Shown in pieces: positions 23,232-34,690 of a DNA stretch of 64,000 nt. A model generated the notes under the pieces. It was given only the letters and a program-made list of their open reading frames with translations, did not search any database and was not told the origin of the DNA. Both the position numbers and the translations under genes were made by a program. Position 1 is the stretch's first letter; each line of letters opens with the position of its first letter. Where the stretch lies: NCBI GenBank assembly GCA_035610835.1, contig CM069447.1:57357048-57421047 (forward strand), read 5' to 3'. The stretch is from Ophiura sarsii. Its lineage: Eukaryota > Echinodermata > Ophiuroidea > Amphilepidida > Ophiuridae.

Positions 23232-24850
23232 CTGTATCGCTACTGTTTCTTTCTTCTTGCATTGGAAGGTTGCCATGGCCAAAAACTCATAGAAGCACTC
23301 TAAAGTAGATTTTGCCCCCCTATTCAGAATCCTGAGGGTCTCAGATTTATTTTGGTATATAACTCTTGCTGTTAATTTTCGATGATTGGTTGGCTAAAAA
23401 GCCTCCCAGATTTCCTCCACTAATACCTTCTTCATAGGAGTGTTCTAAGCATGTTTCCAAAATCACGTCTAGATTGGCGCATTGTTTTACAAGTTACGGT
23501 CTTGAATTCAAAAACATGACCGTAAAGGGTACATTTCGGTTACTTAGGCTAAACATGACCGTAGAGGGTACATTTCGGACTTAGGCTAAAGATTGATATA
23601 ACACTTTGTTTTTTGATGGATCACAATTTTTTTTCTTCATTGGTTAAATTTACGTTAGTCAATCATTAAACTACAATTTTAACTCAAAGACTTCTTTAAT
23701 TTCTTTTAAATAATTTAGGTCATTTGGAGTCGTTTAAGTATAGATTATTAGATTTGTTCATGCAACGTGATTCATAAGCTTGGGCCTGATATTCGAGGCA
23801 CAAAGCAATCTGTAAAATACTATATGCTCTGACCACCATGTACTTGGTCAGAAGAACTGATGGCCCAAGCTTTAAAGAGCCATTTGGTGTCAAAGGTAAC
23901 ACAGAGGTCAGTTGGGGAATTTGGACAAACACATGCCTGTGGCTACCAGAATTGATGTGAAGAATTGCTAGCTTGAGTTTACTAGTTTGTCAATGGTTAT
24001 CCACAGGTAACACATGGCCATTGAGTCAAATAACCCCTTGGGTAACAATAATTGGTCAGAAGACAGAAATTGAGAATAACTGTTTATACTATTGTACTTT
24101 GAGGTCGAAGGTCATGCAGAGGACATCAACTTAATAAGCCAATGCCTGATATTGCCGGAGGCAGCTTCCCCTTTTCCTCCTGGAACCACCACTGTTTACT
24201 GTAAGCCTTACACATCAGGGGTAATTAGGGTCACAGATCATCCAGAGGTCATCGGGCCAAATAACACTCAGGTAAAAAAAAAAAATTGTCAGAAAAAGTA
24301 CTTATTACTATAATAGGTTGAGGTCAAAGGTCATGCAGAGGTCATCAAATTCAAAGACACCGCCCAACATTCGTGGCTCTTGAGCCACAGGAGCTCTGGT
24401 TACTGTTTTTGGTCGTTTCTTACACATACGGTAGTCCACTGCCGTCTGTGCCTTGATATACCTTACACATCTGGGGTAATTGAGACCACAGATCATCTAA
24501 ACTATAGGTCATGTAACTTTCATATGTTGAAATAGGGGGGTGTTATGTAACCTTTTTTTTAAATATAAAGATGGTGGTGATTGGGGTGATTTAGAGGCTA
24601 TTTTGGAGTGTAAATGCATTTTTTCTGCGCTTCGCGCATATATTCTTAAAACCTATCGACTTCAAAGACATTTACTATGAGTCTGCTTCTAGACAGCAAC
24701 TCTTTTCTGTGCCTTAGACGATCTGTTGGAAAAACATCTTTATAGGCCTTATCATCAATGGTCGAGAAATTAGAGCCACATGGTGTCTAAAACACGTTAA
24801 AAGGCATATTTATGTGATCTTTTCCAGGGGGCGACATTCATGATATTTTT
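23232..24850. other. Intron 3, first part: mostly unassigned
   Basis: A 45 bp direct repeat (CATGACCGTARAGGGTACAT) lies at about 23514-23590. A roughly 220 bp direct repeat with GGTCATGCAGAGG, TGTTTACTGT/GGTTACTGT and CTTACACATC-GGGGTAAT lies at 24100-24510. Otherwise nothing recognised. Confidence 0.4.
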
Positions 24851-25079
24851 AGAATATAGATTTTCTTGCAGATTTACATTTCTGATCATAAATCATAAAT
24901 ATATTCTGAGTTACAGAGCGATACGATTCCTAATTACTAACAATCATGGTTTTAGATTTTACTAGAGTGAAAAATAAGTTATCGCGCAGACCTGACAGTT
25001 TATTTTCATTCTTAGTATGTTACAAAATCCAATTTTATGATTTAAAAAAATGTAATATATTGCATGCTTTTCACCTCGT

Positions 25080-25345
25080 CTCAGCTTTGCACACAGAAAA
25101 CTTTTCTGGGTCAAAGATGGGTCAAGTGACTCATTTGCAGTGGGTCATCTCACATTACCCGTCTATCTGTGTCAAGTGACCGTGTCCCAGCGAAGCGATG
25201 AGTCGGTGCGATCCGACCCATTTGAATTGACCCACGTAAGATGAGTCAATACATTTTAATGGGTCGATCGACACGTTGACTCACGTGAGATGGGTTTGTG
25301 TAGTCTGACCCATTTGAATTGACCCACGTAAAACGTAAGACATGA
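25080..25345. repeat. Repeat rich in GGGTCA/TGACCC and GAGTCA motifs
   Basis: TGACCCACGTAARAYGAGTC-like phrases recur with spacing of about 60-70 bp. The flank CACAGAAAACTTTTCTG (25090-25106) occurs in inverted orientation at about 34977-34995, so this and 34360-35010 are one repeat family in opposite orientations. Confidence 0.6.
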
Positions 25346-25359
25346 GTCAATGGACACGT

Positions 25360-25540
25360 TTACTAATTTGCAAGTGTGTAAACATCGCTCAAAAAATTCG
25401 TGATTGGTCGAAATATTATGGGATAGGCCAGGCACAATACGACAACATTCACACGCAAGTCGAGTCCGCCGCGGCCATCGATCGTTTGTTGTCATGTTAT
25501 ATTGTGTTGCAGTCCGGCCGGGTTTGCAGTCAAACAAGGT
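25360..25540 (+). promoter_or_regulatory. Possible non-coding first exon or promoter inside intron 3
   Basis: A CpG-rich patch (CCGCCGCGGCCATCGATCG and GTCCGGCCGG, about 25468-25522) ends at a strong donor, AACAAG|GTAAGT near 25539. A CCAAT-type box (GATTGG) lies near 25401. The 66-codon frame across it has no recognised domain. This is suggestive only. Confidence 0.25.
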
Positions 25541-25701
25541 AAGTTTTTAAACGATATTTATGTATATTTCATGAAACATACTTGTGTGATATTCAACAAG
25601 CCAGGTGTAAGCCTTGCAATTGCATGACAAGCTGCACATCAAATTCAAGTCCATTCCTAGCAGGTGTCCGAATTGTCCAGCCCTGGCAAATTTGCCAGTG
25701 G

Positions 25702-25740
25702 ACTGGCAAATATGCCCGCTAAGTGGGCATATTTGCCAGT
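25702..25740. repeat. 39 bp palindrome
   Basis: ACTGGCAAATATGCCC pairs with GGGCATATTTGCCAGT across a seven-base centre. Further GGCAAATTTGCC palindromes lie just upstream (25684-25697). Confidence 0.85.
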
Positions 25741-26154
25741 ATTTACAGTTTAATCCAAAAGTATCGCTTCCACACAAAAAATGGCATATTCTACCCTTCA
25801 TATATCAAATGTTTAACTCAATACCTAAATATTTTGTGTCGCTTCAAAAAAATCTTGGTTGTGTTTTGCCAGAAAAATGATGAAATTTCAGTCATTTTTT
25901 GCAAAAAATATTTTTGAAATTTCATTTTCAAGCTTTCATTGAAAGTACACTATTACATTAACAAACAGGGAATGCTCTACGCTTAGGAGAAGAAAAGAAA
26001 GTTGTGTTGCCGGTTGCCCTCAAGTGCCAAAAATTTAAAATTGGGTCGGTCGGTAGGATTTTTTTTTTGTTGAAAATATTTTTCAATTATTTTATTTTAT
26101 TATTTTATTTTATTTTGCTTCTGATTCAGAATTCGGAAGCTTTGCATTAGTTGA

Positions 26155-26460
26155 TTCAGTGGCGTAGCTAGGATTTTTTTCAGGGGGGCAAGATTTCTAA
26201 AATTTTCGTAAAAGGTTTCCCCCCCCCCCAAAATCTAGTCACTTACATCGTGAATTTCACGTAAGTGGGGGGGGGGGGGGTGGTAAGGTAAGGTAAGGAA
26301 GCCTCTTCCCCTTTCCCTTCTCTTTCTCCCTCTCCTCCCCCTTTCTCTTTTCTTTCTCCCTCTCCTTCCCCTTCTTTCGCTCTTTTCTCCCCTTCAAGTC
26401 CCCATTTTTCCGCTTCTTCCGTCCCCATTTTAGGTGTCCGGGGGGGGGGGGGGCATCTTT
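26155..26460. repeat. CAGTGGCGTA repeat end with G/C runs and a polypyrimidine tract
   Basis: CAGTGGCGTAGCTAGG at about 26158 is a hAT-type element end. It is followed by C and G runs and about 120 bp of TTTCCC/TCTCC-type pyrimidines (26300-26420). No second end identified. Confidence 0.5.
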
Positions 26461-26816
26461 TTATTTTCAACATGTTATGATCATGCCTATACTAGTACTA
26501 CTGGACTACTAATATTATAGGCGGATTTATAATTGAACGAACATATTGAAGCAGTGTTTTGCATACATTGCGTGAAGCACGGATAACCATGAGCGTGACA
26601 TTTTCGGGCGCGATCATCTATGTGCTGCATGCGTGGTGTTCGTTCAATTTGTAATCACACTATAGGTAGGGATTTCTGTGCAGAAATGAATGTCTCTCTG
26701 CTTCTGGAATAAAATGATACTAAGATCATCTCTGTAGGTCAAGCGGTTCCGGAGATTTTTTTTCTTCTTCTTGCGTCAAATTTTGCCCAATTTTTGCCGA
26801 AATAATGTCAAAATGG

Positions 26817-27212
26817 CTTGGTCTTACCGTAACTCGCCAGCTTGGTCTTACCGTAACTCGCCGACTGGTCTTACCGTAACTCACGTGTGGTCTTACCGTA
26901 ACTCACCGTCTGGTCTTACCGTCTTACCGTAACTCGTCGGCTGGTCTTACCGTAACTCGCCGTCTGGTCTTACAATGACTCGCCGGCTGGTCTTACCATA
27001 ACTCGCCGGCTGGTCTTACCGTAACTCGCCGGCTGGTCTTACCGTAACTCGCCGGCTGGTCTTACCGTAACTCGCCGGCTGGTCTTACCGTAACTCGCCG
27101 GCTTGGTCTTACCGTAACTCGCCGGCTGGTCTTACCGTAACTTGCTGGCTGGTCTTACCGTAACTCACCGGGTGGTCTTACCGTAACTCGCCGGCTGGTC
27201 TTACCGTAACTC
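26817..27212. repeat. 23 bp minisatellite, about 17 copies
   Basis: The unit GGTCTTACCGTAACTCGCCG plus CT(T) repeats head to tail without unique spacers. Copies differ at a few positions; one is shortened near 26920. Confidence 0.95.
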
Positions 27213-28300
27213 TCCCATGACTTGCCGCCCCATAACTCGCCGTTTATCCATCCCCATTTATGTGCATGTATTTAGTATTGTTTATCCCTGTATTATTGTT
27301 TCAGAAAACACAGCACAGTTGTTGAATAATAAAACTGACTACAGAAGAAAGACATTTAAATAGATAACTTTACTTCCTGGTCAATATTGCATAACGTGCA
27401 AACCGCATCCTCGGTTACAAACAGCACAGACAGCACCTTTTGTCAGAGAGGTATAACACACATATAATACGTCATAACAATAAAAATCATGTAAACACAA
27501 AGCACTGTGATGGTTCTACCTTTTATCAAGTTTTTATCAACTCATCATTTTGAAATTCGAAGCTACGACGCAATAAAAAAAATGGCGTCGTCCGGCATTA
27601 CCCCACACTCTGGGGGTAATCCCGGACCGTATTTTTCAATGGCAGCCCTCTTTTTATTGGAATACAGTATTTCAATGGGAGTTAAAAAATACCATTTTTA
27701 AAAGTGTAGCAGAAATCAAAGAACAATGTCACATATTTATATGGTCAACAACTATTACCGATTTATGATGTTAGATTGACCACGCCCATATTGGTTACCA
27801 TGGAAACGGTACATGTCCGGGATTACCCCAATCCATGTACAATGTATGGGCACATCCTCTCTTATTATTATGCTCATCATTGTGACTCCGAATTCATTTC
27901 TTTTTTATCAGAAGGTATCATACATTAAATAAAAAAATAATAAGACTTTGTTTTCCTTGATGTAGAAATACCAGTTTCAAAGAGAAAGTAATGCACCAAA
28001 ATATCAACTTGCCCAAAAAGTGATTTTTGTAATTCTCGCGAGAATTTGCGAGACAACCATCCCATTTAGGTTTTGTGTGATTTCAATGGAGAGGCACCTA
28101 ACATCATAGAGTGGCAAAATACCACCTTCTTTCACCTGCCTTTAGATACAGCCCTGTCCGCGATTACCCCGCGTCCGCCATTACCCCACCTTCCCCTATA
28201 CAAATATCCTAGTCCTAATCACATCAAGGCTCATCTTATTATTGTTAGCAACTATAGAATGTGAACATCTGCATTCAGATCTAAAAGCCTATATTTTAAT
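27213..28300. other. Intron 3 sequence with recurring GGGTAAT/ATTACCCC motifs
   Basis: ATTACCCC and its complement occur in a loose inverted and direct pattern (near 27597, 27616, 27820, 28163, 28177) with GTCCGG next to several of them. No gene recognised. Confidence 0.35.
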
Positions 28301-28330
28301 ATTTTTTTAACTTCTTTATTCATTTTACAG

Positions 28331-28608
28331 TAAAAGCCTACTTGTACTGACGTACAAAATGTAGTGATGGATTATAAGTGAACAAAATCCGAAGGAGTCA
28401 AGTGTAGTTTCCCCGTAGTTTCCAAATCTTCGCCAGTGCCAGGGTGTCTGAAGATGTCAATAAAGAAAGGTGGGTGTTTGAATTTTAAATAAATTTAGTT
28501 TAAATGAATTGCCATCCACATTGTAAATATTCATCAGTGATGTCATTTTACATGAATGCCCTATGAGTGTGAACATTGTAACAAATCCTTTTCATTCAGA
28601 TCTATTAA
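28331..28608 (+). pseudogene. Zinc-finger cassette, copy A
   Basis: ATTTTACAG is followed by an exon-like block (28331-28469) ending at GTGGGTG, then at 28556 a frame MPYECEHCNKSF that begins a C2H2 finger (Cys-x2-Cys) and breaks off. The finger is deleted and then interrupted at about 28609 by an element starting GGGAGCGTTCATAAAC. Homologous to copies B and C. Confidence 0.6.
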
Positions 28609-28826
28609 GGGAGCGTTCATAAACACTTTGGTTGGTATGGCGTGCTGGAAAATTATAGGGGGTTCCAAAAATGTTGATACTCTGCAAAGGGGGGTCAAAA
28701 AAGGTTTTGAAAACCCGGATTCACACTCACACAATGTTGTGATGGCATACAAATATAGAGAGGGATCCCCATCTGTACAGGTGGGTGACGGGCCAGGTGC
28801 GGCAGCCAGCAGCCATACCTTTCCAT

Positions 28827-28858
<32 letters not shown>

Positions 28859-28893
28859 TGGGTGGCAAGTCAATATCTTTTCCAGGAGACGCC

Positions 28894-29190
28894 GTCAATC
28901 CTCAAAATCTTTTTTGGAAGCAGATTTACTTGCAGATTTACATTTCTGATCATAATCATAAATGTATTCCAAGATACAGAGCGATACGATTCTAGAAATT
29001 ACTTCAACATTTAGAGTGAATTTAGAGTAAAAAAATAAACTGTTGGGTTAATTTTCACTCTATAAAACCATGATTTTGAAGTAATTAGGAATCGTATCGG
29101 CCTGTAACTTGGAATGTATTTTATGAGTTATGATCAGAAATGTAAATCTGCAAGAAAATCTGCTTCCAATTCTTTTCTCGAGGATTGAGG
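28894..29190. repeat. Foldback with arms of about 140 bp
   Basis: GCAGATTTACATTTCTGATC near 28932 pairs with GATCAGAAATGTAAATCTGC near 29132, and GAGCGATACGATTCTAGAAATTAC-like blocks pair toward the centre. A single arm of the same family is present at about 24850-24955. Confidence 0.75.
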
Positions 29191-30795
29191 GCTGTCCAAA
29201 ATTCCAAGTTCAGGTAAAAGAGCATTTGACTCATTCAGGGGGAATTACACCGATTCAGAGAAGTTTAAATATTTACTTATATTAGGGGGGTCACAACATT
29301 GCTCTTTACATTCTTGCAAGTTACTGTACACAATTACTATACCAATATTGTCTATAAACAGCCTTCTTCAAATTGATTTAAGGCCCATAGCACTACTATT
29401 TGTTGTCAATATGAAAAGTGTTTGTACAAAGCAGATCTATATTTTGAGATTTATCTCCAGGGGGTCACATTCCTTTATAACAAGGTTATGCTAAAATTAA
29501 AGTTTTAACTCACTTAATATCAATGTTTTGAAGATACCAAGTTTGGCAGATTTGTATAATTTCGAAGCTTGATATATTACCATTGTATTGGAAACAAAAA
29601 AATTCACCTAATTGTAAAGGCTACATGCCAGAAATATGCAAATATAATGCAAAATTATTCAATTTTACTATAAACTGGTATTTGCCACAGACCCATCTGA
29701 ATTTTGATTGAAAAAATGAATTCTACGTCAAAAAACACATTAAAAGGGTAATTTACACAGCTCAAATCTGTTAACTATCGCCATTATAAGGCTTTTACTA
29801 TTTCATTATGCAAATTAGGCTAATTAAATATGCGAAAATCTGAAAGGTGCATTTACCGAAGAATAAGCACTATTTTGACCTTAAAAATGAATTCTACCCC
29901 CAAAAAAACCTTATATGGGTCAGGGATATGTTTCAATTCCCTGATTTTGTATGAAATATAGCCTTCGCATATTTAATGAGCTGGACTTATTCAAATTTAT
30001 TGGAGGAATGTTGGTTGACAGAGGCATTTTCGGACATTTTGGGGCTTTTTTGACATGCTCTCACACAAAAACACTGTAATTTCAACCTTTCATGTAAGCA
30101 GAAATGTAGAATATCCAAGTTATACTCCTAAAATAAGTTATTTTCAGACTTGTAGGGTACCAAGACTTGATTTTATGACATTTTTAAAAATCAAAATCTG
30201 CAAAACTGCCAAAATTGGCTTTTTTTCGCAAGAAATTGGGTCATTTTCCGAAACACATTTTTGGTCACAACGCAAGAAATAATGCTCCGATTTTGACGAT
30301 TTAAACAGTATTTTTCATTTCTGCACAAGTTTTAACCAAAGAAAACAGAATGAGGCCCCAAAAAGCATTTTGAAATTTTCCTTTGACCCCCCTACTTATA
30401 TCCCATTTCAAAACGTCAGTCAGTGGGAATTGAAACCAAATGTAGTATAAAATTATAGCAATTTTATCGCCCGCTACGCGCTCGCTCGCGCAGGTCAAGG
30501 AATATCATCTTAAGCATGGTCAGTTTCATGTAAATGAAATAAAAAGCAAAAAAGAATTTGCGCTACACCAATGCATGTCTTTCAAGAACAGATAATCGTG
30601 CAGAAGTTGTGTGTGAAGTCTTTGGGGAATAACATGCCACTGGTAAAAATGTGCGAGTCCTGACTCGCTCCAGATTTTGTATCTTCTGCCCTCCAAGCTG
30701 TGCCCATGTACAGAATAGAATATTATGTACCGGCCTATGTTTCTAATAAAATTGAGAATATGCTCTAGTAAATCACAGCAATAAGGTCTTTATGT
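29191..30795. other. Unassigned interior of the 2.75 kb element
   Basis: AT-rich, no open frame with a recognisable domain. Phrases such as AATTCTACSYCAAAAAAMAC recur near 29716 and 29891. Confidence 0.4.
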
Positions 30796-30807
30796 AAAAT
30801 AGTATAA

Positions 30808-31122
30808 AAAAGTTAAAAAGTAAAGACTCGTGACGAGCAAAGCTCGCGCGCGGAGTGCCCATCTCTCTTTCATTAGCGTTTGGGCCAGACTCCCCATGTA
30901 ATACTTGGCTGTGGGGGGTTCACCACTCCTCCCGCACAGCGAGTCTGTTTTACTTCCCAACATGAATTAATGCCGGTACCCAATTATACACCTGGGTGAA
31001 GCGTGGCAAGTGCGGTAAAGTGCCTTGCCCAAGGACACAACACGTTGGCACCAACGGGGCTCGAACCCACAATCTTTGCATTGTGGAGCGAGGGTGAATC
31101 CGCTGGACCACACGCGCCCGAC
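30808..31122 (-). mobile_element. tRNA-derived SINE (315 bp) with a 12 bp target-site duplication
   Basis: AAAATAGTATAA lies at 30796-30807 and exactly again at 31123-31134. Read on the minus strand the element starts with a tRNA-like head: A box TGGTCCAGCGG (31101-31111) and B box GGGTTCGAGCCCC (31056-31068). The block TTGCCCAAGGACAC is shared with the SINE near 46250. The 3' end is A-rich. Confidence 0.85.
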
Positions 31123-31406
31123 AAAATAGTATAACTATAATATATTAACTATGTTTCTTGACCTTGACAAGAGGTCAGGGAAATGATAAGTTGAGGGGGG
31201 TCAACAAATTCGGGTTCAGTTATCAAGAAAAGGTGGGGGGGGGGGGGGTAAAAAAAATAGGCATAGCGAGAAAAGAGGGGGGTCAAAAAGTGTTGATGTA
31301 CCAAAAATAAAATTTGCCAGCCACTCCACCGCCCACCAAAGTATTTATGAACGCTCCCTAAGCCTATTTGAATAATTTTGTACTGATCCCTGCATTTATT
31401 TTACAG

Positions 31407-31704
31407 TAAAAGCCTACTACATGTGTTTGTACTCGTACTGACATACATGATGGTGAAGTGAACATAAACCGAAGCCGTCAAGTATAGTTACCAAATCTTT
31501 ACCATGATGTCTGAAGCACGTCTAAAGACATCAATAAAGGTAGGTGTTGAATTTGAAATAAATTTTATATTTAATAAATTGCCATCCAAGTTGTAAAAAC
31601 ATTGATCTATGATGTAATTTACACTATGAATGCCCTATGAGTGTGAACATTGTAACAAATGCTTTGCTCGGAAAACGCCACTGACAAAACACATTCAGAT
31701 CTAA
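31407..31704 (+). pseudogene. Zinc-finger cassette, copy B
   Basis: TTTTACAG precedes an exon-like block (31407-31539) that ends ATAAAG|GTAGGTG. At 31630-31704 a short frame reads MPYECEHCNKCFARKTPLTK then HIQI and stop. This is a C2H2 finger with both Cys and the first His at correct spacing (Cys-x2-Cys-x12-His), but the second His is lost before the stop. Probably the remnant of a zinc-finger exon amplified in tandem. Confidence 0.6.
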
Positions 31705-32275
31705 GCCTATTTTATTAATGGTAAGACGGGAGTCCCAACAGATCACACACAAAAACCGCAACAGGATCCCAAAGGGATACAAGAGGGAAGTGATAAAATG
31801 TAAAAGTAGCATATGTAAAAAAGATCACTAAACCCAACTGCAATGGTGGGGAACAATTTATACAAGAAACACCAAAAGGGAAAGGAAAATACGAAGAAAA
31901 AGAGAATACACTACACTGTTTCCTTGTCTGGGGGCAGGGCGATCAAAACAACAGATTGATCGGTCTGTGTGCAGTCCCACCTAGATTGGGCTCGTTCTCG
32001 GGAGTGTTTGTTTGGTAGCCAGTGGTCCCATTTTGGTTAGGTTATATTTTCTTGGGGTTTTCAAACACTCCCTCCCTGTAATTTCTTGTTTTCTTGCTCA
32101 GCCTGCTATCTTGCACTTAGGTCATTCAAGGTCCTCCACCCCACTTTTCTCAGTCTGCCTGTGTTCTCCAGCTTCCTATATTACATCATCCACTGTATTG
32201 TGTTATTGGCCATTATCCCACTCCTCTACTTATCCTTTTGTTCGATAGCTTATCCAGCTTTACAAAGGGAAAAAC
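31705..32275. other. Sequence between cassette copies B and C
   Basis: Unrelated to the roughly 330 bp cassette unit, so likely an insertion between tandem copies. Overlapping open frames 32012-32319 show no domain. Confidence 0.4.
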
Positions 32276-32600
32276 AAACATTGATCAGTGATGTCATTTA
32301 CACTATGAATGCCCTATGAGTGTGAACATTGTAACAAATACTTTGCGCAGAAAACGACACTGACAAAACACATTACGTTCAGATCTAAGCGTATTTTAAT
32401 ATTTTTTTACTAACTGCATTTATTTTACAGTAAAAGCCTACTACGTGTGTTTGTACTCGTACTGACATAGTGATGGTGAAGTGAACATAATCCGAAGGCA
32501 TCAAGTGTAGTTACCAAATCTTCGCCAGGGTGACCGAAGATGTCAATAAAGGTAGGTGTTGAATTTTAAATAAATATTAAATAAATTGCCATCCACATCA
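32276..32600 (+). pseudogene. Zinc-finger cassette, copy C
   Basis: At 32309 the frame reads MPYECEHCNKYFAQKTTLTK then HITFRSKR, again Cys-x2-Cys-x12-His without the second His. It is followed by TTATTTTACAG and the exon-like block 32431-32551 ending ATAAAG|GTAGGTG. Order finger-then-exon shows that the tandem unit of about 330 bp is head to tail. Confidence 0.6.
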
Positions 32601-34340
32601 TCGTCCAGGGTTGCACAAAGTGTGTGAGCAGGGAGCACCGCTCCCGGGAAATAATGAGCAGAATTGGGGAAATAATGCCAATTGGTAAAAAAATAACTAT
32701 TGGGGAAAAGGGTGAAAAAAAAGATGAAGAGAACAAAATTGCAACTTTGGGTTATGAGTTGTGGTTGCACAGGTATACTAACGTGTTTATTTTTTTCTCT
32801 CCCCAGTAGCGGCGCTACAGGGGGGGGGGGGGCATTTCCCCCCAAAATAGCTTTGTGCCCCATCCCCCACTTTGCCCCCCCAAAAAACACCCAAAAAACA
32901 ATTTAGGTTAAAATAAGAGCAAATAGAAAAGGCAATTTTTTCAAGCTTCGCGCACTTTTTTTTACTAAATTAGGTTAAATTAGTCAACATTTGACAATTT
33001 AGCGTAAAATGCCAAAAACAAAATATCCACGCTTCGCGCACATCATTTTTTTCTTCATGCCCCCTAAAATTATCCAAATGTCAAATTATTACTATGGTAC
33101 TGGTATATATCTATATAAACAACAATATTATAGCTAACATTGTAATCTTTTTATCAAACCTGTAAGTGTAGGTGGGGAATTGTTAAGCTCAAAATCTTGC
33201 TCCTGGGGAAGAAACAACTTTGTGCAACATAGAATACTAAATACGTTCAATCTAAATAAAATTTGTTTATACATGAATGTGCGTGCCCCCTTAGTAAATA
33301 TAATTTGTATCACCACATGTATATTTGAATTGTTTTATGATGTATGTGATCTTTTCAGCAGAAGAAATGATAATAAAAAATTATAAATAAGAAGAAAAAA
33401 CCTTTGTGCAACCCTATTGTAACCATTTGATAATAATATTAGACGTGGCAAGTGACAATCATTTCTTGATACATCAGAAGTCTGTTCAACAGAGGAGAGG
33501 ATGATATTATGCACAGCATCAAAGGCAGCCTATGATTATTTAATGGAAAAATACTTTGACTTTGGAAGTATCTACCAAGTATTTAATTATATCTTACTGT
33601 TTTGTATTTCCACTTCCAGAAATCTACCTCCAGGACAACTTGGCCTTCGAGACAACTCGGCCAACACAACTCGGCCTTCGATACAACAAGACAACTCGGC
33701 CTCCAAGAAAAACAAACATCCAAAGTTATTGGAAAGAAGTTATCAACTGTACAAATAAATTTGAATTGAATTGAACTGAAATCAAAATTAGAGTTTTGAT
33801 TTAGAATACATTTGAAATTGAAATAAGAAATATATTTCAGGCAGCACAAGAATATAAAGCCACACATAACTTTGACCAGTTGGTATCAAAAAAATGTCAA
33901 TAAATTGATGAGTCATGCCAAATGTTTGAAGTGTTGTGTATTTATATTATAATTAGCCTCTTCTTGCCATGACATTTATTGCAGGTATGGAAAATACCCA
34001 GCACCCATGTTTCCCTGGGTTTTTGCAGTTTGCCAAAGCTTTAACTGATGAGACATGTTAAGAGGGGTTGCTGATTGTGGCATCTTTTCATCACTACAGC
34101 CTTAATGACAATATTCTAGTCATAATGACCAGAACTAGGAAAAATCTTATTTTACTTGGAGATCTGTGGTCAACTTGACTAAATTCTTGTCGAAAGGGGC
34201 TAGATATTTCTAGTCAAATTATAGCATGATTGATGTGACTAGATTTTTTTAATCAAAATGACTAGACCCTAGTAAATTCATATCTGATTCGGCAATATAG
34301 TCAAATTTGACATCAATTCTCCTTTGTTTTGCAATGGGTG
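32601..34340. other. Intron 3, mixed repeats, no gene
   Basis: A G run and C-rich tract at 32820-32885 is preceded by CAGTAGCGGCGCTAC (hAT-end-like). CTTCGCGCAC motifs lie near 32945 and 33030. ACAACTCGGCC repeats lie at 33650-33700. The remainder is AT-rich and unassigned. Confidence 0.4.
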
Positions 34341-34359
34341 TATCATTTGGAATTATCTA

Positions 34360-34690
34360 TCCGAGTCATTTGACTCACTTTGAAGTGTGTCCAACTGTCC
34401 ATTGACTCACTTGAATTGTTAAACAGATCCGAGTCATTTGACTTACTTTGAGTTTGAAGTGTGTCCATTGACTCAATGGAATTGTTAAACAGATGTGAGT
34501 CATTAGACTCACTTTGAGTTTGAAGTGTGTCCATTGACTCACTGGAATTGTTAAACAGATCTGAGTCATTTGACTTGCTTTGACTTTGAAGTGTGTCCAT
34601 TGACTCACTGGAATTGTTTAACAGATCCGAGTCATTTGACTCACTTTGAGTTGGAAGTGTGTCCATTGACTCACTCGATTGTTGAACGGG
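34360..34690. repeat. 66 bp minisatellite, five copies, open on the minus strand
   Basis: The unit begins GAGTCATTTGACTCACTTTG and repeats at 34363, 34430, 34496, 34562 and 34628. Because 66 is a multiple of three, the minus strand stays open for 132 codons with a 22-residue period (SESMDTLQTQSESNDSDLFN). There is no signal, domain or splice support, and the same motifs continue as non-coding repeats to 35010. Confidence 0.85.

Larger units (their letters stand above)
28612..31361. mobile_element. TIR element of about 2.75 kb inserted between TAA repeats
   Basis: The left end GGGAGCGTTCATAAACACTT follows TAA at about 28609. The right end (reverse complement GGGAGCGTTCATAAATACTT) is followed by TAA at about 31361. 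In cassette copies B and C the same place reads a single CAGATCTAAGC, so the insertion site is visible. A three-base TAA duplication fits PIF/Harbinger-type elements. The interior holds a G run, a foldback (28894-29190), unassigned sequence and a nested SINE (30808-31122); no transposase was recognised. Confidence 0.65.

Noticed and set aside
26817..27212. CRISPR-like regular repeats
   Set aside because: The 23 bp units abut without unique spacers in an intron-bearing animal sequence; it is a minisatellite.
30808..31122. Functional tRNA gene on the minus strand
   Set aside because: A and B boxes are tRNA-like but the rest does not fold as a cloverleaf, and a 12 bp duplication flanks a longer unit; it is a SINE. 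The same applies near 46270-46347, 11840-11891 and 115-170.
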